Assembly (NCBI RefSeq): GCF_025152525.1
Contig: NZ_JALXXL010000001.1
Coordinates: 333,534 to 397,533 of the forward strand
Length of the DNA stretch: 64,000 nt
Direction: 5' to 3'
Source of the DNA: Corynebacterium sp. p3-SID1056
Lineage (GTDB): Bacteria > Actinomycetota > Actinomycetes > Mycobacteriales > Mycobacteriaceae
Positions 27,031-35,660 of the stretch are shown here, one piece after another (the stretch's first letter is position 1; the number at the start of each line of letters is the position of its first letter). Under the pieces are notes generated by a model. That model had not been told where the DNA came from. It made no database searches and saw only the letters and a list, made by a program, of their open reading frames with translations. A program made the position numbers and the translations under genes.

Positions 27031-27441
27031 CTACTTCTTGGTGCCAGCCGCGGTCAGGCAGGAACCCTGCCACTGGCCGAAGCGATCCGCCTTGGTCTGC
27101 ATCAGGCCCGCCAGCTGGGCGGATTCGGAGATCTCGCCGGGGTGGACGCCGCCGGGTTTCGACGCGCCTGGCGTCATCAGCCAGACGCGGCCGTTGTCGC
27201 CGAGGTTGCGGATCGCGTCCATGAGCGCGTCGACCAGGTCGCCGTCGTCGGAGCGGTACCACAGCAAGACGACGTCACAGAGTTCGTCGGTCATCTCGTC
27301 CAGGAGCTGCTCACCGATTGCATCCTCGATCGCTTCCGAGATGGAAGAGTCGGCGTCTTCGTCCCAGCCGATCTCCTGCACAACATCGTCGGGTTGAATG
27401 TTCAACCGGTCTGCATACGTGTCGACACCTGCGGCGCCCAA
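27031..27441 (-). CDS. DUF3052 family protein
   Basis: A 136-residue acidic protein with VVQEIGWDEDAD and VVLLWYRSDDGDLVDALMDA, typical of the actinobacterial DUF3052 family that commonly sits divergently next to aceE, as here. The C-terminus (RVWLMTPGASKPGGVHPGEI) is the conserved block. The TTG start at 27441 is selected because GGAGGA lies about 9 nt upstream; the longer TTG-initiated frame at 27471 would put that ribosome-binding site inside the gene. Function unknown; structurally DUF3052 may be a small ligand- or protein-binding domain. Confidence 0.8.
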   Translation of the reverse strand: MGAAGVDTYADRLNIQPDDVVQEIGWDEDADSSISEAIEDAIGEQLLDEMTDELCDVVLLWYRSDDGDLVDALMDAIRNLGDNGRVWLMTPGASKPGGVHPGEISESAQLAGLMQTKADRFGQWQGSCLTAAGTKK

Positions 27442-27578
27442 AGTTTTGCTTCCTCCATGTAGATGATTCAACGACAGTGCAATAGAGCTTACATCTGTTG
27501 TGAGAATTGTGGCGGGAAAGTGGTAAATGTGGCGTCGATAAGCATTGGGCGATTAATGACGGAAAACCCGAAACGAAG

Positions 27579-27584
27579 TAGGGT
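27579..27584 (+). promoter_or_regulatory. Candidate -10 box of aceE
   Basis: TAGGGT with a TGACGG candidate -35 at 27557-27562 (16-bp spacer). The ribosome-binding GGGAGG at 27612-27617 and GTG 27625 follow, giving a leader of about 35 nt. Confidence 0.35.
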
Positions 27585-27624
27585 GGTGGGGAACGATTGC
27601 CCAAACACAAAGGGAGGTTTTCTC

Positions 27625-30384
27625 GTGGCAGAGAAAGACCAGGCCAAAGAGTCGAACATCGAGCTCATCCGCGACGGTGTAGCGTCCTACCTGCACGACA
27701 GCGACCCGGAGGAAACCCAGGAATGGATGGATTCCTTCGACGGGCTGCTCGAAGAGTCGGATCCGGAGCGCGCTCGCTACCTGATGCTGCGCCTGCTCGA
27801 GCGCGCCAACGCGAAGCGCGTCCCACTGCCGGCGCTGTCCTCCACCGACTTCGTCAACTCCATCCCTACCTCCCTGGAGCCAGAGTTCCCGGGCGATGAG
27901 CAGATTGAGAAGCGCTACCGCCGCTGGATGCGCTGGAACGCAGCCATCATGGTGCACCGCGCGCAGCGCCCGGGCGTGAAAGTCGGCGGCCACATCTCCA
28001 CCTACGCGTCTGCGGCCGCACTCTACGAGGTCGGCTTCAACCACTTCTTCCACGGCAAAGACGCCGAGCACGGCGGCGACCAGATCTTCTTCCAGGGCCA
28101 CGCCTCCCCCGGCATGTACGCCCGCGCCTTCCTCGAAGGCCGCCTGAGCGAAGACGACCTCGACGGCTTCCGCCAGGAACACTCCCGCCCGCAAGGCGGC
28201 ATCCCCTCCTACCCACACCCGCACGGCATGCGCAACTTCTGGGAGTTCCCCACCGTCTCCATGGGCTTGGGCCCCATGAACGCGATCTACCAGGCCCGCT
28301 TTAACAAGTACCTGCAGGACCGCGGCATCAAGGACACGGAGAACCAGCACGTCTGGGCATTCCTTGGCGACGGCGAGATGGACGAGCCGGAATCCCGCGG
28401 CCTGCTCCAGATGGCCTCGCTCTACGAGCTGGACAACCTCACCTTCGTAATCAACTGCAACCTGCAGCGCCTCGACGGTCCGGTGCGCGGCAACGGCCAG
28501 ATCATCCAGGAGCTGGAGACCTTCTTCATCGGCGCCGGCTGGAATGTGATCAAGGTGGTCTGGGGCCGCGAGTGGGACGAGCTGCTTGAGAAGGACGAAG
28601 ACGGTGCCCTGGTCAACATCATGAACACGACCAAGGACGGCGACTACCAGACCTTCAAGGCCAACGACGGTGCCTACGTCCGCGAGCACTTCTTCGGCCG
28701 CGACGAGCGCACCAAGAAGCTCGTCGAAGACATGAGCGACGAGGAGATCTGGGCGCTGCGCCGCGGCGGCCACGACTACCGCAAGGTCTACGCCGCCTAC
28801 AAGCGCGCGCTCGAGACCAAGGGCAAGCCGACCGTCATCCTCGCGCACACCATCAAGGGCTACGGGCTCGGCCACAACTTCGAGGGCCGCAACGCCACCC
28901 ACCAGATGAAGAACCTCACCCTGGAGGATCTCAAGCGCTTCCGCGACAAGCAGGAAATCCCGATCTCCGACGAAGAGCTGGAGAAGGATCCCTACATGCC
29001 GCCCTACTACCACCCGGGCGAAGACGCAGAAGAGATCAAGTACCTCAAGGCACGCCGCGAGGAGCTCGGCGGCTACTTGCCGGAGCGCCGCGAGACCTAC
29101 ACCGCGCTTGCACAGCCGGACTTTGAGAAAACCTACAAGGCGCTGTTCAAGGACTCGGGCAAGCAGGAAGTCGCCACCACCATGGCGCTCGTGCGCACTT
29201 TCAAGGCCATGATGCGCGACAAGGAGCTGGGCAAGCGCGTCGTGCCGATCATCCCGGACGAGGCCCGCACCTTCGGCCTGGACTCCTGGTTCCCGGTGCA
29301 GAAGATCTACAACCCGAAGGGCCAGAACTACGTGCCGGTCGACCACGACCTGCAGCTGTCCTACCGCGAGGCAACCGACGGCCAGATCCTGCACGAAGGC
29401 ATCAACGAGGACGGCTCGTCCGCATCCTTCATCGCCGCCGGTACGTCGTACGCGACCCACGGCGAGCCGATGATCCCGATGTACATCTTCTACTCCATGT
29501 TCGGCTTCCAGCGCACCGGCGATAACTTCTGGGCCGCCGGCGACCAGATGGCCCGCGGCTTCATCATCGGTGCCACCGCCGGCCGCACCACGCTGACCGG
29601 CGAGGGCCTGCAGCACATGGACGGCCACTCCCCTGTGTTGGCAGCGACCAACCCGGCCGTGGTCACCTACGACCCGGCGTTCGCCTACGAGATGCCGTAC
29701 CTGGTGTCCAAGGGTATCGAGCGCATGTACGGCAACGGTGCCGGCGAGGACGAGGACGTGATGTACTACATCACCGTCTACAACGAGCCGACCCACCAGC
29801 CGGCCCGCCCGGAGAACCTCGACGTCGAGGGCCTGCACAAGGGCATTTACCTTTACGACGAGGGCGAGAAGAAGGAGCACAACGTCTCCCTGCTCGCCTC
29901 CGGTATCGGCATGCAGCAGGCGCTGCGCGCCCAGAAGATCCTGCAGGACGAGTACAACGTCGGTGCCGCGATCTACTCGGTGACCTCCTGGGTCGAGCTG
30001 GCTCGCGACGGCGCGCGCGTTGCCAACGAGCAGCTGCGCAACCCGGGCGAAGACGCGGAAGAGCCCTTTGCCACCAAGCAGCTGAAGCAGACCGAAGGCC
30101 CGTACATCGCCACCTCGGACTTTGCTACCAGCCTGCAGGAGCAGATCCGCGCCTACGTGCCGGGCCAGTACATCGTGCTGGGCGCAGACGGATTCGGCTT
30201 CGCCGACACCCGCGAGGCTGCACGCCGCTACTTCAACATCGACGCCGAGTCCATGGCAGTTGCCGCACTGCTCGGCCTGGCCAACGAGGGCAAGATCGAC
30301 CGCGATGTGGTCAGCAAGGCCGCCAAGGACCTGCACATCGACGACCCGACCTACCCCAACCCGAACGGCGGCGATGAAGACTAA
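27625..30384 (+). CDS. aceE: Pyruvate dehydrogenase E1 component, homodimeric
   Basis: A 919-residue thiamine-diphosphate enzyme that decarboxylates pyruvate and passes the acetyl group to lipoyl E2. The TPP/Mg motif is [12 protein letters not shown] followed by NCNLQRLDG; the conserved [15 protein letters not shown] region appears as [17 protein letters not shown]. The length is that of single-chain E1p, as expected for Corynebacterium. GTG 27625 lies 7 nt after GGGAGG; the longer frame crosses the promoter. Divergent from DUF3052; a terminator follows. Confidence 0.97.
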   Translation: MAEKDQAKESNIELIRDGVASYLHDSDPEETQEWMDSFDGLLEESDPERARYLMLRLLERANAKRVPLPALSSTDFVNSIPTSLEPEFPGDEQIEKRYRRWMRWNAAIMVHRAQRPGVKVGGHISTYASAAALYEVGFNHFFHGKDAEHGGDQIFFQGHASPGMYARAFLEGRLSEDDLDGFRQEHSRPQGGIPSYPHPHGMRNFWEFPTVSMGLGPMNAIYQARFNKYLQDRGIKDTENQHVWAFLGDGEMDEPESRGLLQMASLYELDNLTFVINCNLQRLDGPVRGNGQIIQELETFFIGAGWNVIKVVWGREWDELLEKDEDGALVNIMNTTKDGDYQTFKANDGAYVREHFFGRDERTKKLVEDMSDEEIWALRRGGHDYRKVYAAYKRALETKGKPTVILAHTIKGYGLGHNFEGRNATHQMKNLTLEDLKRFRDKQEIPISDEELEKDPYMPPYYHPGEDAEEIKYLKARREELGGYLPERRETYTALAQPDFEKTYKALFKDSGKQEVATTMALVRTFKAMMRDKELGKRVVPIIPDEARTFGLDSWFPVQKIYNPKGQNYVPVDHDLQLSYREATDGQILHEGINEDGSSASFIAAGTSYATHGEPMIPMYIFYSMFGFQRTGDNFWAAGDQMARGFIIGATAGRTTLTGEGLQHMDGHSPVLAATNPAVVTYDPAFAYEMPYLVSKGIERMYGNGAGEDEDVMYYITVYNEPTHQPARPENLDVEGLHKGIYLYDEGEKKEHNVSLLASGIGMQQALRAQKILQDEYNVGAAIYSVTSWVELARDGARVANEQLRNPGEDAEEPFATKQLKQTEGPYIATSDFATSLQEQIRAYVPGQYIVLGADGFGFADTREAARRYFNIDAESMAVAALLGLANEGKIDRDVVSKAAKDLHIDDPTYPNPNGGDED

Positions 30385-30402
30385 GCCGTTCGCGTAAGAG
30401 AA

Positions 30403-30440
30403 GCGCCCTCTTTCCGGTTTCTGGAAAGTGGGCGTTTTGC
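30403..30440 (+). terminator. Rho-independent terminator of aceE
   Basis: Stem CGCCC-T-CTTTCC / GGAAAG-T-GGGCG (one T-T mismatch) with a short loop, followed by TTTT. It starts about 18 bp after the aceE stop. Confidence 0.75.
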
Positions 30441-30470
30441 GCTGGTTTGCGCTGGTTTGCGCTGGTTGGC
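30441..30470. repeat. 10-bp tandem repeat, three units
   Basis: Three consecutive copies of GCTGGTTTGC (the last one imperfect) directly behind the aceE terminator. Short arrays like this can vary in copy number between strains. Confidence 0.7.
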
Positions 30471-30480
30471 GCGTGGGCCG

Positions 30481-30570
30481 CGTGACAAATTCTGCAACCC
30501 GCCGCGCATTCGCCCAGGTCGCGGAAAAATTATGGCGTGATTTGTCACACGCGATCCGCTCGACCGGCAG
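30481..30570. repeat. Intergenic palindromic repeat, copy 1
   Basis: A block opening with GTGACAAATTCTGCAACCC and closing with GATTTGTCAC; the ends form an inverted repeat (GTGACAAAT / ATTTGTCAC). A second copy occurs at 31275-31480. Copy 1 is compact, with the two halves joined through GGAAAAATTATGGCG. The block looks like a small non-coding palindromic element. Confidence 0.65.
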
Positions 30571-30587
30571 ACTCAGCTTGTCTCCGG

Positions 30588-31190
30588 CTACCGGAACTCG
30601 AACTTGAGCTCTGCTTCCGGGTCGACGGCGTGAATGATGCCCGCGTAAAAGGTCTGGGCTTGTTCCTTCAGTAGGTCAAGGTTCAGCCGGATGTGCTCGG
30701 CGCGCTTCTCTTCACTCAGTACCGCGTTGATGCCCTCTGCGGTATCAATGTCTGCCGTCACGAAGCTCAGCACCTCGCCATGTTGGTGCACAGTTTTGAA
30801 TTCCGGGTCAGAAAAGCCAATGAACTTAAACGGCGGAATAGTGAGTTTGAAGTGACCGGGCGCTACCTCCTCGACTTGTACTTCCTTGCCGTCGAGGCCC
30901 AGTTTGGCGGTGAACTTGTACTGCAGGATGTTCGTCTTTTGGCTTCCGGGGACGCCCCATTTGAAGAGTGTCGCCGTGTTCTGCGTGGTGTATAACCCCT
31001 GGGTAGAGGTGGAGAGCAGCACGATTTCTTCGCGACGTTGCACCGCGTGGATGATCTCCGAGTTGTCCGTCTCAGTGACAGTTTCTACTGGAGCGCTGAG
31101 GAAATCCGACTTCCCAACCAGGAACCCGCCACCTAGCAAAGCGAGAACCAGGACAAGCACACCGGCAACGGACAGGATTTTCTTGCTCAT
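30588..31190 (-). CDS. DUF4230-like membrane-anchored protein
   Basis: A 200-residue protein with an N-terminal membrane anchor (about residues 5-26) and a beta-rich extracytoplasmic domain with FTAKLGLDGKEVQVEE, LTIPPFKFIGF and a helical C-terminus, matching the DUF4230 pattern. The ATG at 31190 overlaps the stop of an upstream 67-codon frame as ATGA and has no ribosome-binding site of its own, though a TATAGT box 9 nt upstream could give a near-leaderless mRNA. Function unknown. Confidence 0.7.
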   Translation of the reverse strand: MSKKILSVAGVLVLVLALLGGGFLVGKSDFLSAPVETVTETDNSEIIHAVQRREEIVLLSTSTQGLYTTQNTATLFKWGVPGSQKTNILQYKFTAKLGLDGKEVQVEEVAPGHFKLTIPPFKFIGFSDPEFKTVHQHGEVLSFVTADIDTAEGINAVLSEEKRAEHIRLNLDLLKEQAQTFYAGIIHAVDPEAELKFEFR

Positions 31191-31390
31191 AATCCAGTAA
31201 CTATATATTCGCCTTTCGACAAAGCAGATTCACGACGAACGTTGAACATCAGAGACGCTAAAGGCGGGTGTGCGCGTGACAAATTCTGCAACCCGCCGCG
31301 TATTCGCCCAGGTCGCGGAAAAAATTCGCCATGAGGCACCGAACGTTGCGGCGGATCGGGAACAAGACGCGGAACATTGTACAAAGTCAT
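31187..31390 (-). CDS. Possible 67-codon upstream ORF coupled to DUF4230
   Basis: Starts MTLYNVPRLVPDPPQ at ATG 31390 with a strong GGAGGAGG ribosome-binding site about 8 nt upstream, and ends in ATGA overlapping the DUF4230 start. The reading frame passes through one half of the intergenic palindromic repeat, so part of the peptide is repeat-encoded. It may be a real small gene or leader, or the remains of an older N-terminus. No domain is recognised. Confidence 0.35.
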   Translation of the reverse strand: MTLYNVPRLVPDPPQRSVPHGEFFPRPGRIRGGLQNLSRAHPPLASLMFNVRRESALSKGEYIVTGL

Positions 31391-31480
31391 GAACAAAACC
31401 TCCTCCGGTTCGTTGTTCACAACCAGCCTGACAGAGAGGGATTATGGCGGAATCTGTCACGCTCGCGGCCGCTAGACCGG
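31275..31480. repeat. Intergenic palindromic repeat, copy 2, interrupted
   Basis: The first 57 bp (from GCGTGACAAATTCTGC to CGCGGAAAAA) match copy 1 with a single substitution (GCATT versus TATT context). The second half (ATTATGGCG..ATCTGTCAC..GACCGGC) resumes at 31441 after about 115 bp of unrelated sequence that carries the GGAGGAGG site of the 67-codon frame. So copy 2 is either copy 1 plus an insertion, or copy 1 is a deletion form. Confidence 0.6.
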
Positions 31481-32407
31481 CAAATTTAGCCCGTCGCCGT
31501 AGATCTCGGCGAGCCGCGGCAGCAGCAGCGCGACCGCACCACCGATCGCGGCGATCAGCCCGATCACCAGCGCCGCCACCTGGGCGGCAGAAGACCCGGA
31601 CTGTTGCGCAGGCGGCGTGGCGGGCTTCTCGGTCACACCCTTGCCGGCGCTGGCCACGGTAAAGCGTGCCTCGTCCACGGTGCCGTCGGCGTAGCGCACC
31701 GCGACGGTGAAGTCGGAGCCCGCGCGGGCATTCTTGGGTACCGTCGTGGTGACAGTGCCGTTCTCGTCGATTTGCGTGGTCCAGCGCGCGTGCGAGGTAG
31801 CGGACCACGAGGCATCCTTGGGCAGCTGCAGCGGGTTGGCGTTGAACTCGCGGTAGTTGCCGTTTGCGGGGCGGATCGTCACGCGCTGGCCGGGGTCGGC
31901 GCGCTGGGGCTCATAGGTGGGGTCGTAAAGAAAACTGTGGCTGGGCACAAGCTGCGGGTGCATCTGGACGAGCTCGGTGGAGTTGTCCGGGTAGCAGATA
32001 CGAACGTCCAGCTTGTCGGTGGTGTTGGCGCCGCGCTGGATGGAGGGGTGCGGCGCGCCCTCTTTGCGCAGGTTGTGCTGGAGGTAGAGCTCGAGCTGCT
32101 CGCCGCGACGCTGCACTTTTATCGGCTCGGTGAGGTTGTCCTGCGTGGCGAGCGTCCATGTCGCGCCTTCCGGCATGCCCTCGATGTCGTAGAGCGCGGG
32201 CGTGCTGATGTAGTAGCCGGGAACCTTATACACGGTGCGCGGAGTGGTGTCGATGTAGGGCTCGTACGCGTCCTTCATCTGGGTGCCACTCGCCGCGCCG
32301 CTCTCGACGCGCGCGGTACACGGCGTGGCGGCCACTACTTCACCAGGCACAAGCACGCCCGCGGCCAGGCACGCTGCGACGACACTGGCGCTGAAGATTC
32401 GCGTCAT
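31472..32407 (-). CDS. Secreted, C-terminally anchored hypothetical protein
   Basis: A 311-residue exported protein: signal peptide (about residues 1-27), beta-rich body with a Rib-like repeat region (ARAGSDFTVAVRYADGTVDEARFTV) and a C-terminal membrane helix (about residues 270-295) followed by a short tail. No LPxTG motif is seen, so it is held by the helix. Its ATG at 32407 overlaps the upstream hydrolase stop by 4 bp, so the two are co-translated. A surface or adhesion role is possible but not shown. Confidence 0.65.
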   Translation of the reverse strand: MTRIFSASVVAACLAAGVLVPGEVVAATPCTARVESGAASGTQMKDAYEPYIDTTPRTVYKVPGYYISTPALYDIEGMPEGATWTLATQDNLTEPIKVQRRGEQLELYLQHNLRKEGAPHPSIQRGANTTDKLDVRICYPDNSTELVQMHPQLVPSHSFLYDPTYEPQRADPGQRVTIRPANGNYREFNANPLQLPKDASWSATSHARWTTQIDENGTVTTTVPKNARAGSDFTVAVRYADGTVDEARFTVASAGKGVTEKPATPPAQQSGSSAAQVAALVIGLIAAIGGAVALLLPRLAEIYGDGLNLPV

Positions 32408-33390
32408 GGCTCCACTCCTTCGATCAGGCGCAGGATGACGGTGGTGACGGCTCCCGGCGCGTCGAGTGGCGGCATGTGCCCGGAGTCCGGCAGCACTTGC
32501 ATGTACGAGCTAGGCCAGATGCGGTGCAGCACCTCCGACTGCGACACGGGGGTGACGTTGTCTCGGTCACCAACCAGGATATATCCAGGAAGCTCAGCAA
32601 GTACAGTGCCAGCGTCCAGCTCGGAGTGATCAAGCAGGTCTTGGAAGTATCCGGCGTAGGTTTCCAGCGGGGTCTCGCGGATCATGGCGGCGTGGAAGTC
32701 GACGATGTCGTAAGGCATCGGCCGGAAGTAGAAGCCAAGGGCGAGCACCGGCGCGATGGTGTCGGTGACGACTTCCCGCACACCTTCGGCAAAGCGCGGG
32801 GTGGCGCGGGTGACGGTCTCGAGCGCGCGCCCGATCGGGCCGGCGAGGATCTGCGGCAGGCCCTGCATAGTGAAAGGCTCGACTGCGCTGGAGACCTGCA
32901 CGCTGCCAGCCCACGGGAACTCGTCGGCATAGCGCCGCATCATGGACAGGGACACGGGCCCGCCGAGCGAGTGCCCCACCACGATCACGGGGCCGCGGGC
33001 GCCGCGGGCACGCAGGACGGCGGCGCAGGCATCGGCGGCGGCGTCGATGGTCAGCGCTGCCGGTTCGGGGGTCGGGTTTTGCCCGTGCCCGGGCAGGTCC
33101 AGCAGGATTTGGCGCACGCCGGGTGCCCGCTTATCGACGTCACGCACCTGCATATAAAACGTCTCTGCCGAAATATTGAAGCCGTGGACGTACACCACGG
33201 TGGTCGCGGCCGGATCTTCAGGCCCGATCTCGTAGAAGTGGACCTCGCTGCCCGCGACCTGAACGGTGCCGGTGCGGGTGTAGGCAAGGCCGATGGCGCC
33301 GTCGGCGTCGTGAAGCTTGGCGCGAGTGTGGAGCAGATTGCGGCGCGCGGCCGGCGTGAGCGTGCGCGCGTAGGCGAGGGGGCGAAGCAT
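32404..33390 (-). CDS. Alpha/beta hydrolase
   Basis: A 328-residue alpha/beta hydrolase. The oxyanion-hole region is VYVHGFNIS, the nucleophile elbow is VVGHSLGGP, the acid is likely in ILVGDRDNVTP and the histidine in SGHMPPLDAP. The ATG at 33390 has GGTGGA about 5 nt upstream; the longer frame reaches into the divergent ACP gene. Esterase or lipase activity is likely. Divergent from the acyl carrier protein, which raises the possibility of an acyl-thioesterase role. Confidence 0.82.
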   Translation of the reverse strand: MLRPLAYARTLTPAARRNLLHTRAKLHDADGAIGLAYTRTGTVQVAGSEVHFYEIGPEDPAATTVVYVHGFNISAETFYMQVRDVDKRAPGVRQILLDLPGHGQNPTPEPAALTIDAAADACAAVLRARGARGPVIVVGHSLGGPVSLSMMRRYADEFPWAGSVQVSSAVEPFTMQGLPQILAGPIGRALETVTRATPRFAEGVREVVTDTIAPVLALGFYFRPMPYDIVDFHAAMIRETPLETYAGYFQDLLDHSELDAGTVLAELPGYILVGDRDNVTPVSQSEVLHRIWPSSYMQVLPDSGHMPPLDAPGAVTTVILRLIEGVEP

Positions 33391-33401
33391 GCTTTCCACC
33401 T

Positions 33402-33407
33402 TATTAT
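33402..33407 (+). promoter_or_regulatory. -10 box for leaderless ACP gene
   Basis: TATTAT lies 7 nt before ATG 33415. There is no ribosome-binding site in between. Confidence 0.5.
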
Positions 33408-33414
33408 TGGGTGT

Positions 33415-33717
33415 ATGAAACTCTCGCAACGCCTCAACCTCGGCGACTTCAGCAAGCTTCTCGACGCCGACGAGCCCGAAAAGGACACCCCCGCCGATGC
33501 GTTCTCGCGCCTGAGTGCGCTGATTGAGCGGGTCACCGGCGAAGAGGACAGCGTTTCCCCGTCGACGGCGCTCACGGACACGGGGCTCAGCTCGCTGGAC
33601 CGCATCGAGCTGGCGATCCGCATCGAGGAAGAGTTCGGCGCGCGGATGACCGAGCGCATCTACGATGAGTACGAGACAGTCGGTGAACTCGCAGATTTCT
33701 TGGAGGATGAGCAGTGA
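33415..33717 (+). CDS. Acyl carrier protein
   Basis: A 100-residue carrier protein with an acidic four-helix pattern. The phosphopantetheine site is DTGLSSLDRIEL, with S60 as the attachment serine; the SLD pattern and following acidic helix EEEFGARMT are typical. It is a stand-alone ACP outside a fatty-acid synthase cluster (corynebacteria use a type I synthase), so it may serve meromycolate, lipid or siderophore acyl transfer. A leaderless promoter precedes ATG 33415 and the HAD gene overlaps its stop by 4 bp. Confidence 0.85.
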   Translation: MKLSQRLNLGDFSKLLDADEPEKDTPADAFSRLSALIERVTGEEDSVSPSTALTDTGLSSLDRIELAIRIEEEFGARMTERIYDEYETVGELADFLEDEQ

Positions 33718-34496
33718 GCATCGCGTACTTGACGGATATGGACGGCGTGTTGCACCGCGAGGGCGACATGATTCCAGGCGCGGACGAATTCATCTCGCGG
33801 CTGCGCGATGAGGACATCCCGTTCATGGTGCTGACGAACAACTCGATGCAGACCCCGCGCGATCTCTCCGCCAAGCTCACCCGCATGGGGCTCAACATCG
33901 AGCCGGAGCGCATCTGGACTTCTGCCACGGCGACGGCGAAGTTTCTCTCGCAGCAGGCCGGCGAGGCCTCGGCGTACGTGATCGGCGAGGCGGGATTGAC
34001 CACCGCGCTGCACGAGATGGGCTGGATCCTCACCGAGGCGGACCCGGACTTCGTGGTGCTGGGCGAGACCCGCACCTACTCCTTCGAGGCGCTGACCACT
34101 GCGTGCAACCTCATCCGGCGCGGCTCGCGCTTCATCGCCACCAACCCGGACCTGACGGGTCCCGGCCCCAACGGCGTGATCCCCGCGACCGGGTCGGTTG
34201 CGGCCATGATCACGGCGGTGACCGGCCGTGCCCCCTACTACGTGGGCAAACCGAACCCGGTGATGATGCGCTCGGCGCTGAATACCTTAGGCGTGCACTC
34301 GGAGAACACGGTGATGATCGGCGACCGCATGGACACCGACATCAAAGCCGGCATGGAGGCGGGCATGCGCACCGTGCTCGTGCGCACCGGGATTAGCGAC
34401 GACGCGGAGATCGCCCGCTACCCCTACCGCCCCACCGCGATCGTGGATTCCGTCGCGGATTTGGTCGGAAACATCGAGGCACCCTTCGGCGATTAG
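33714..34496 (+). CDS. HAD-IIA family phosphatase (NagD-like)
   Basis: A 260-residue HAD-IIA hydrolase. Motif I is LTDMDGVLHR (D8, D10), the threonine/asparagine motif is VLTNNSMQTPRDL, and the C-terminal MIGDRMDTDIKAGMEAGM binds metal. NagD-like members dephosphorylate nucleotides or small phosphates. It overlaps the ACP gene by 4 bp and so is translated with it. Its stop falls within the left copy of the 26-bp repeat that matches the aldehyde dehydrogenase 3' end. Confidence 0.88.
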   Translation: MSIAYLTDMDGVLHREGDMIPGADEFISRLRDEDIPFMVLTNNSMQTPRDLSAKLTRMGLNIEPERIWTSATATAKFLSQQAGEASAYVIGEAGLTTALHEMGWILTEADPDFVVLGETRTYSFEALTTACNLIRRGSRFIATNPDLTGPGPNGVIPATGSVAAMITAVTGRAPYYVGKPNPVMMRSALNTLGVHSENTVMIGDRMDTDIKAGMEAGMRTVLVRTGISDDAEIARYPYRPTAIVDSVADLVGNIEAPFGD

Positions 34497-34520
34497 TCAG
34501 CGACGTAGAAGCGCTGCTTG
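34495..34520. repeat. Direct repeat, left copy (aldehyde dehydrogenase 3' end)
   Basis: 26 bp that match 36371-36396 at 24 positions. Read on the minus strand it encodes KQRFYVAD and a stop, the C-terminus of the SSADH-like protein (KQRYYVAD in the intact gene). It sits directly on the stop codon of the HAD-IIA gene. Confidence 0.75.
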
Positions 34521-34730
34521 CCACTGCCCGCGTCGCACTTGGCGCCAAGTATGCGTCGAGAATGCAAGCACCACGGCGAAATGTAAATGAGTCATGTGGG
34601 TACGGTTTTGTTTAAATGCACAAGAATAGTTCAGAACGGTCACACAGTTCGACTAGCTACAGGCAAATCAATTACACTTGGCGTACAGTCAACCCGCAGG
34701 ACCTTTCATTCGCATTTTAAGGATCTTTTC

Positions 34731-35660
34731 ATGTCAACTGCCTACCCCGGCCCCCAAGGTGGTCAAAACTACGATGGGACCGCCTCGTCGGAAAATCCAA
34801 CTTCCCCCGCAAACCAGCAAGTCCATATGGGCACCCCATACGGCGCACCGATGCACCAAGGCGTCACCGACCAGTCTCCAAATAAGGAGCGCAACATAAT
34901 CGGCATCATCGGCTTGGTATGCGCCATTTTGGGTGTAATCTTTTCATGCATCCCGGGCGCCTTGATCATTGGTTGGATCCTTCTACCGATCGCGTTCATC
35001 CTCGGTATAGTTGGCCTGTTCCCCAAGGGAAAGAAGAAGGGCACCGCGATCGCATCAGTCATCATCTCAATAGTCGGGGCGATTGTCGCTGCAGTGGCTT
35101 TTGTATTTGTCGTCGATAACGCATTCAATGAGGCCCTGAACAAGGAACCTACGGTTAGCAACAATGGCGACGTCTCCAACGAATCTTCCGAAGGGGCTAA
35201 TTTAAAATCTGGCTCCGGCAAGTCGAGTGACGGCGAATCCCGAGACAACCCGCTACCAATCGGGACTACGATTTCATCAGACGAGTGGGACGTCACTGTT
35301 AACAGCGTAAACCTAGCTGCCACTGACGCAGTACTGGCCGAGAATGAGTTTAACGAGGCGCCGGCGGAAGGCCAGACGTACATTATGGCAAACGTCACCG
35401 CAACATATAAAGGTGATGACCCACAAGGCTCGTCGCCATTTTTCAGCATTGCATACGTAACTCCGCAGGGCAATGAGATTGACGGTTTCGATAACATCGC
35501 TGTCGTGCCAGATGAATTCGATAATCTTTCGCCCCTGTACGAAGATGCGTCTACGACGGGGAATTTTTCGTTCCTTGTCGACGAAGCGACCGCAGGCGAA
35601 GGGCTCCTCGCTGTGGCTCCGGACATGTTCTCACAGAAGCGTTTTGTGTCCGTGAACTAA
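34731..35660 (+). CDS. DUF4190/DUF4352-like membrane protein
   Basis: A 309-residue protein: a Gln/Pro/Gly-rich cytosolic N-terminus, two or three membrane helices in a DUF4190-like block (about residues 52-125, with GIIGLVCAILGVIFSC), a low-complexity Ser/Gly/Asn linker and an extracytoplasmic DUF4352-like beta domain (ANVTATYKGDD, FSIAYVTPQG). ATG 34731 has AAGGAT 7 nt upstream. The gene is visibly AT-richer than its neighbours and lies inside the repeat-bracketed insertion, so it was probably acquired. Confidence 0.75.
   Translation: MSTAYPGPQGGQNYDGTASSENPTSPANQQVHMGTPYGAPMHQGVTDQSPNKERNIIGIIGLVCAILGVIFSCIPGALIIGWILLPIAFILGIVGLFPKGKKKGTAIASVIISIVGAIVAAVAFVFVVDNAFNEALNKEPTVSNNGDVSNESSEGANLKSGSGKSSDGESRDNPLPIGTTISSDEWDVTVNSVNLAATDAVLAENEFNEAPAEGQTYIMANVTATYKGDDPQGSSPFFSIAYVTPQGNEIDGFDNIAVVPDEFDNLSPLYEDASTTGNFSFLVDEATAGEGLLAVAPDMFSQKRFVSVN

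Noticed and set aside
27553..30336. 927-codon open frame on the minus strand opposite aceE
   Set aside because: Mirror of aceE caused by GC-rich codon bias; the translation is Val/Ala/Leu/His-rich nonsense without motifs or a ribosome-binding site.
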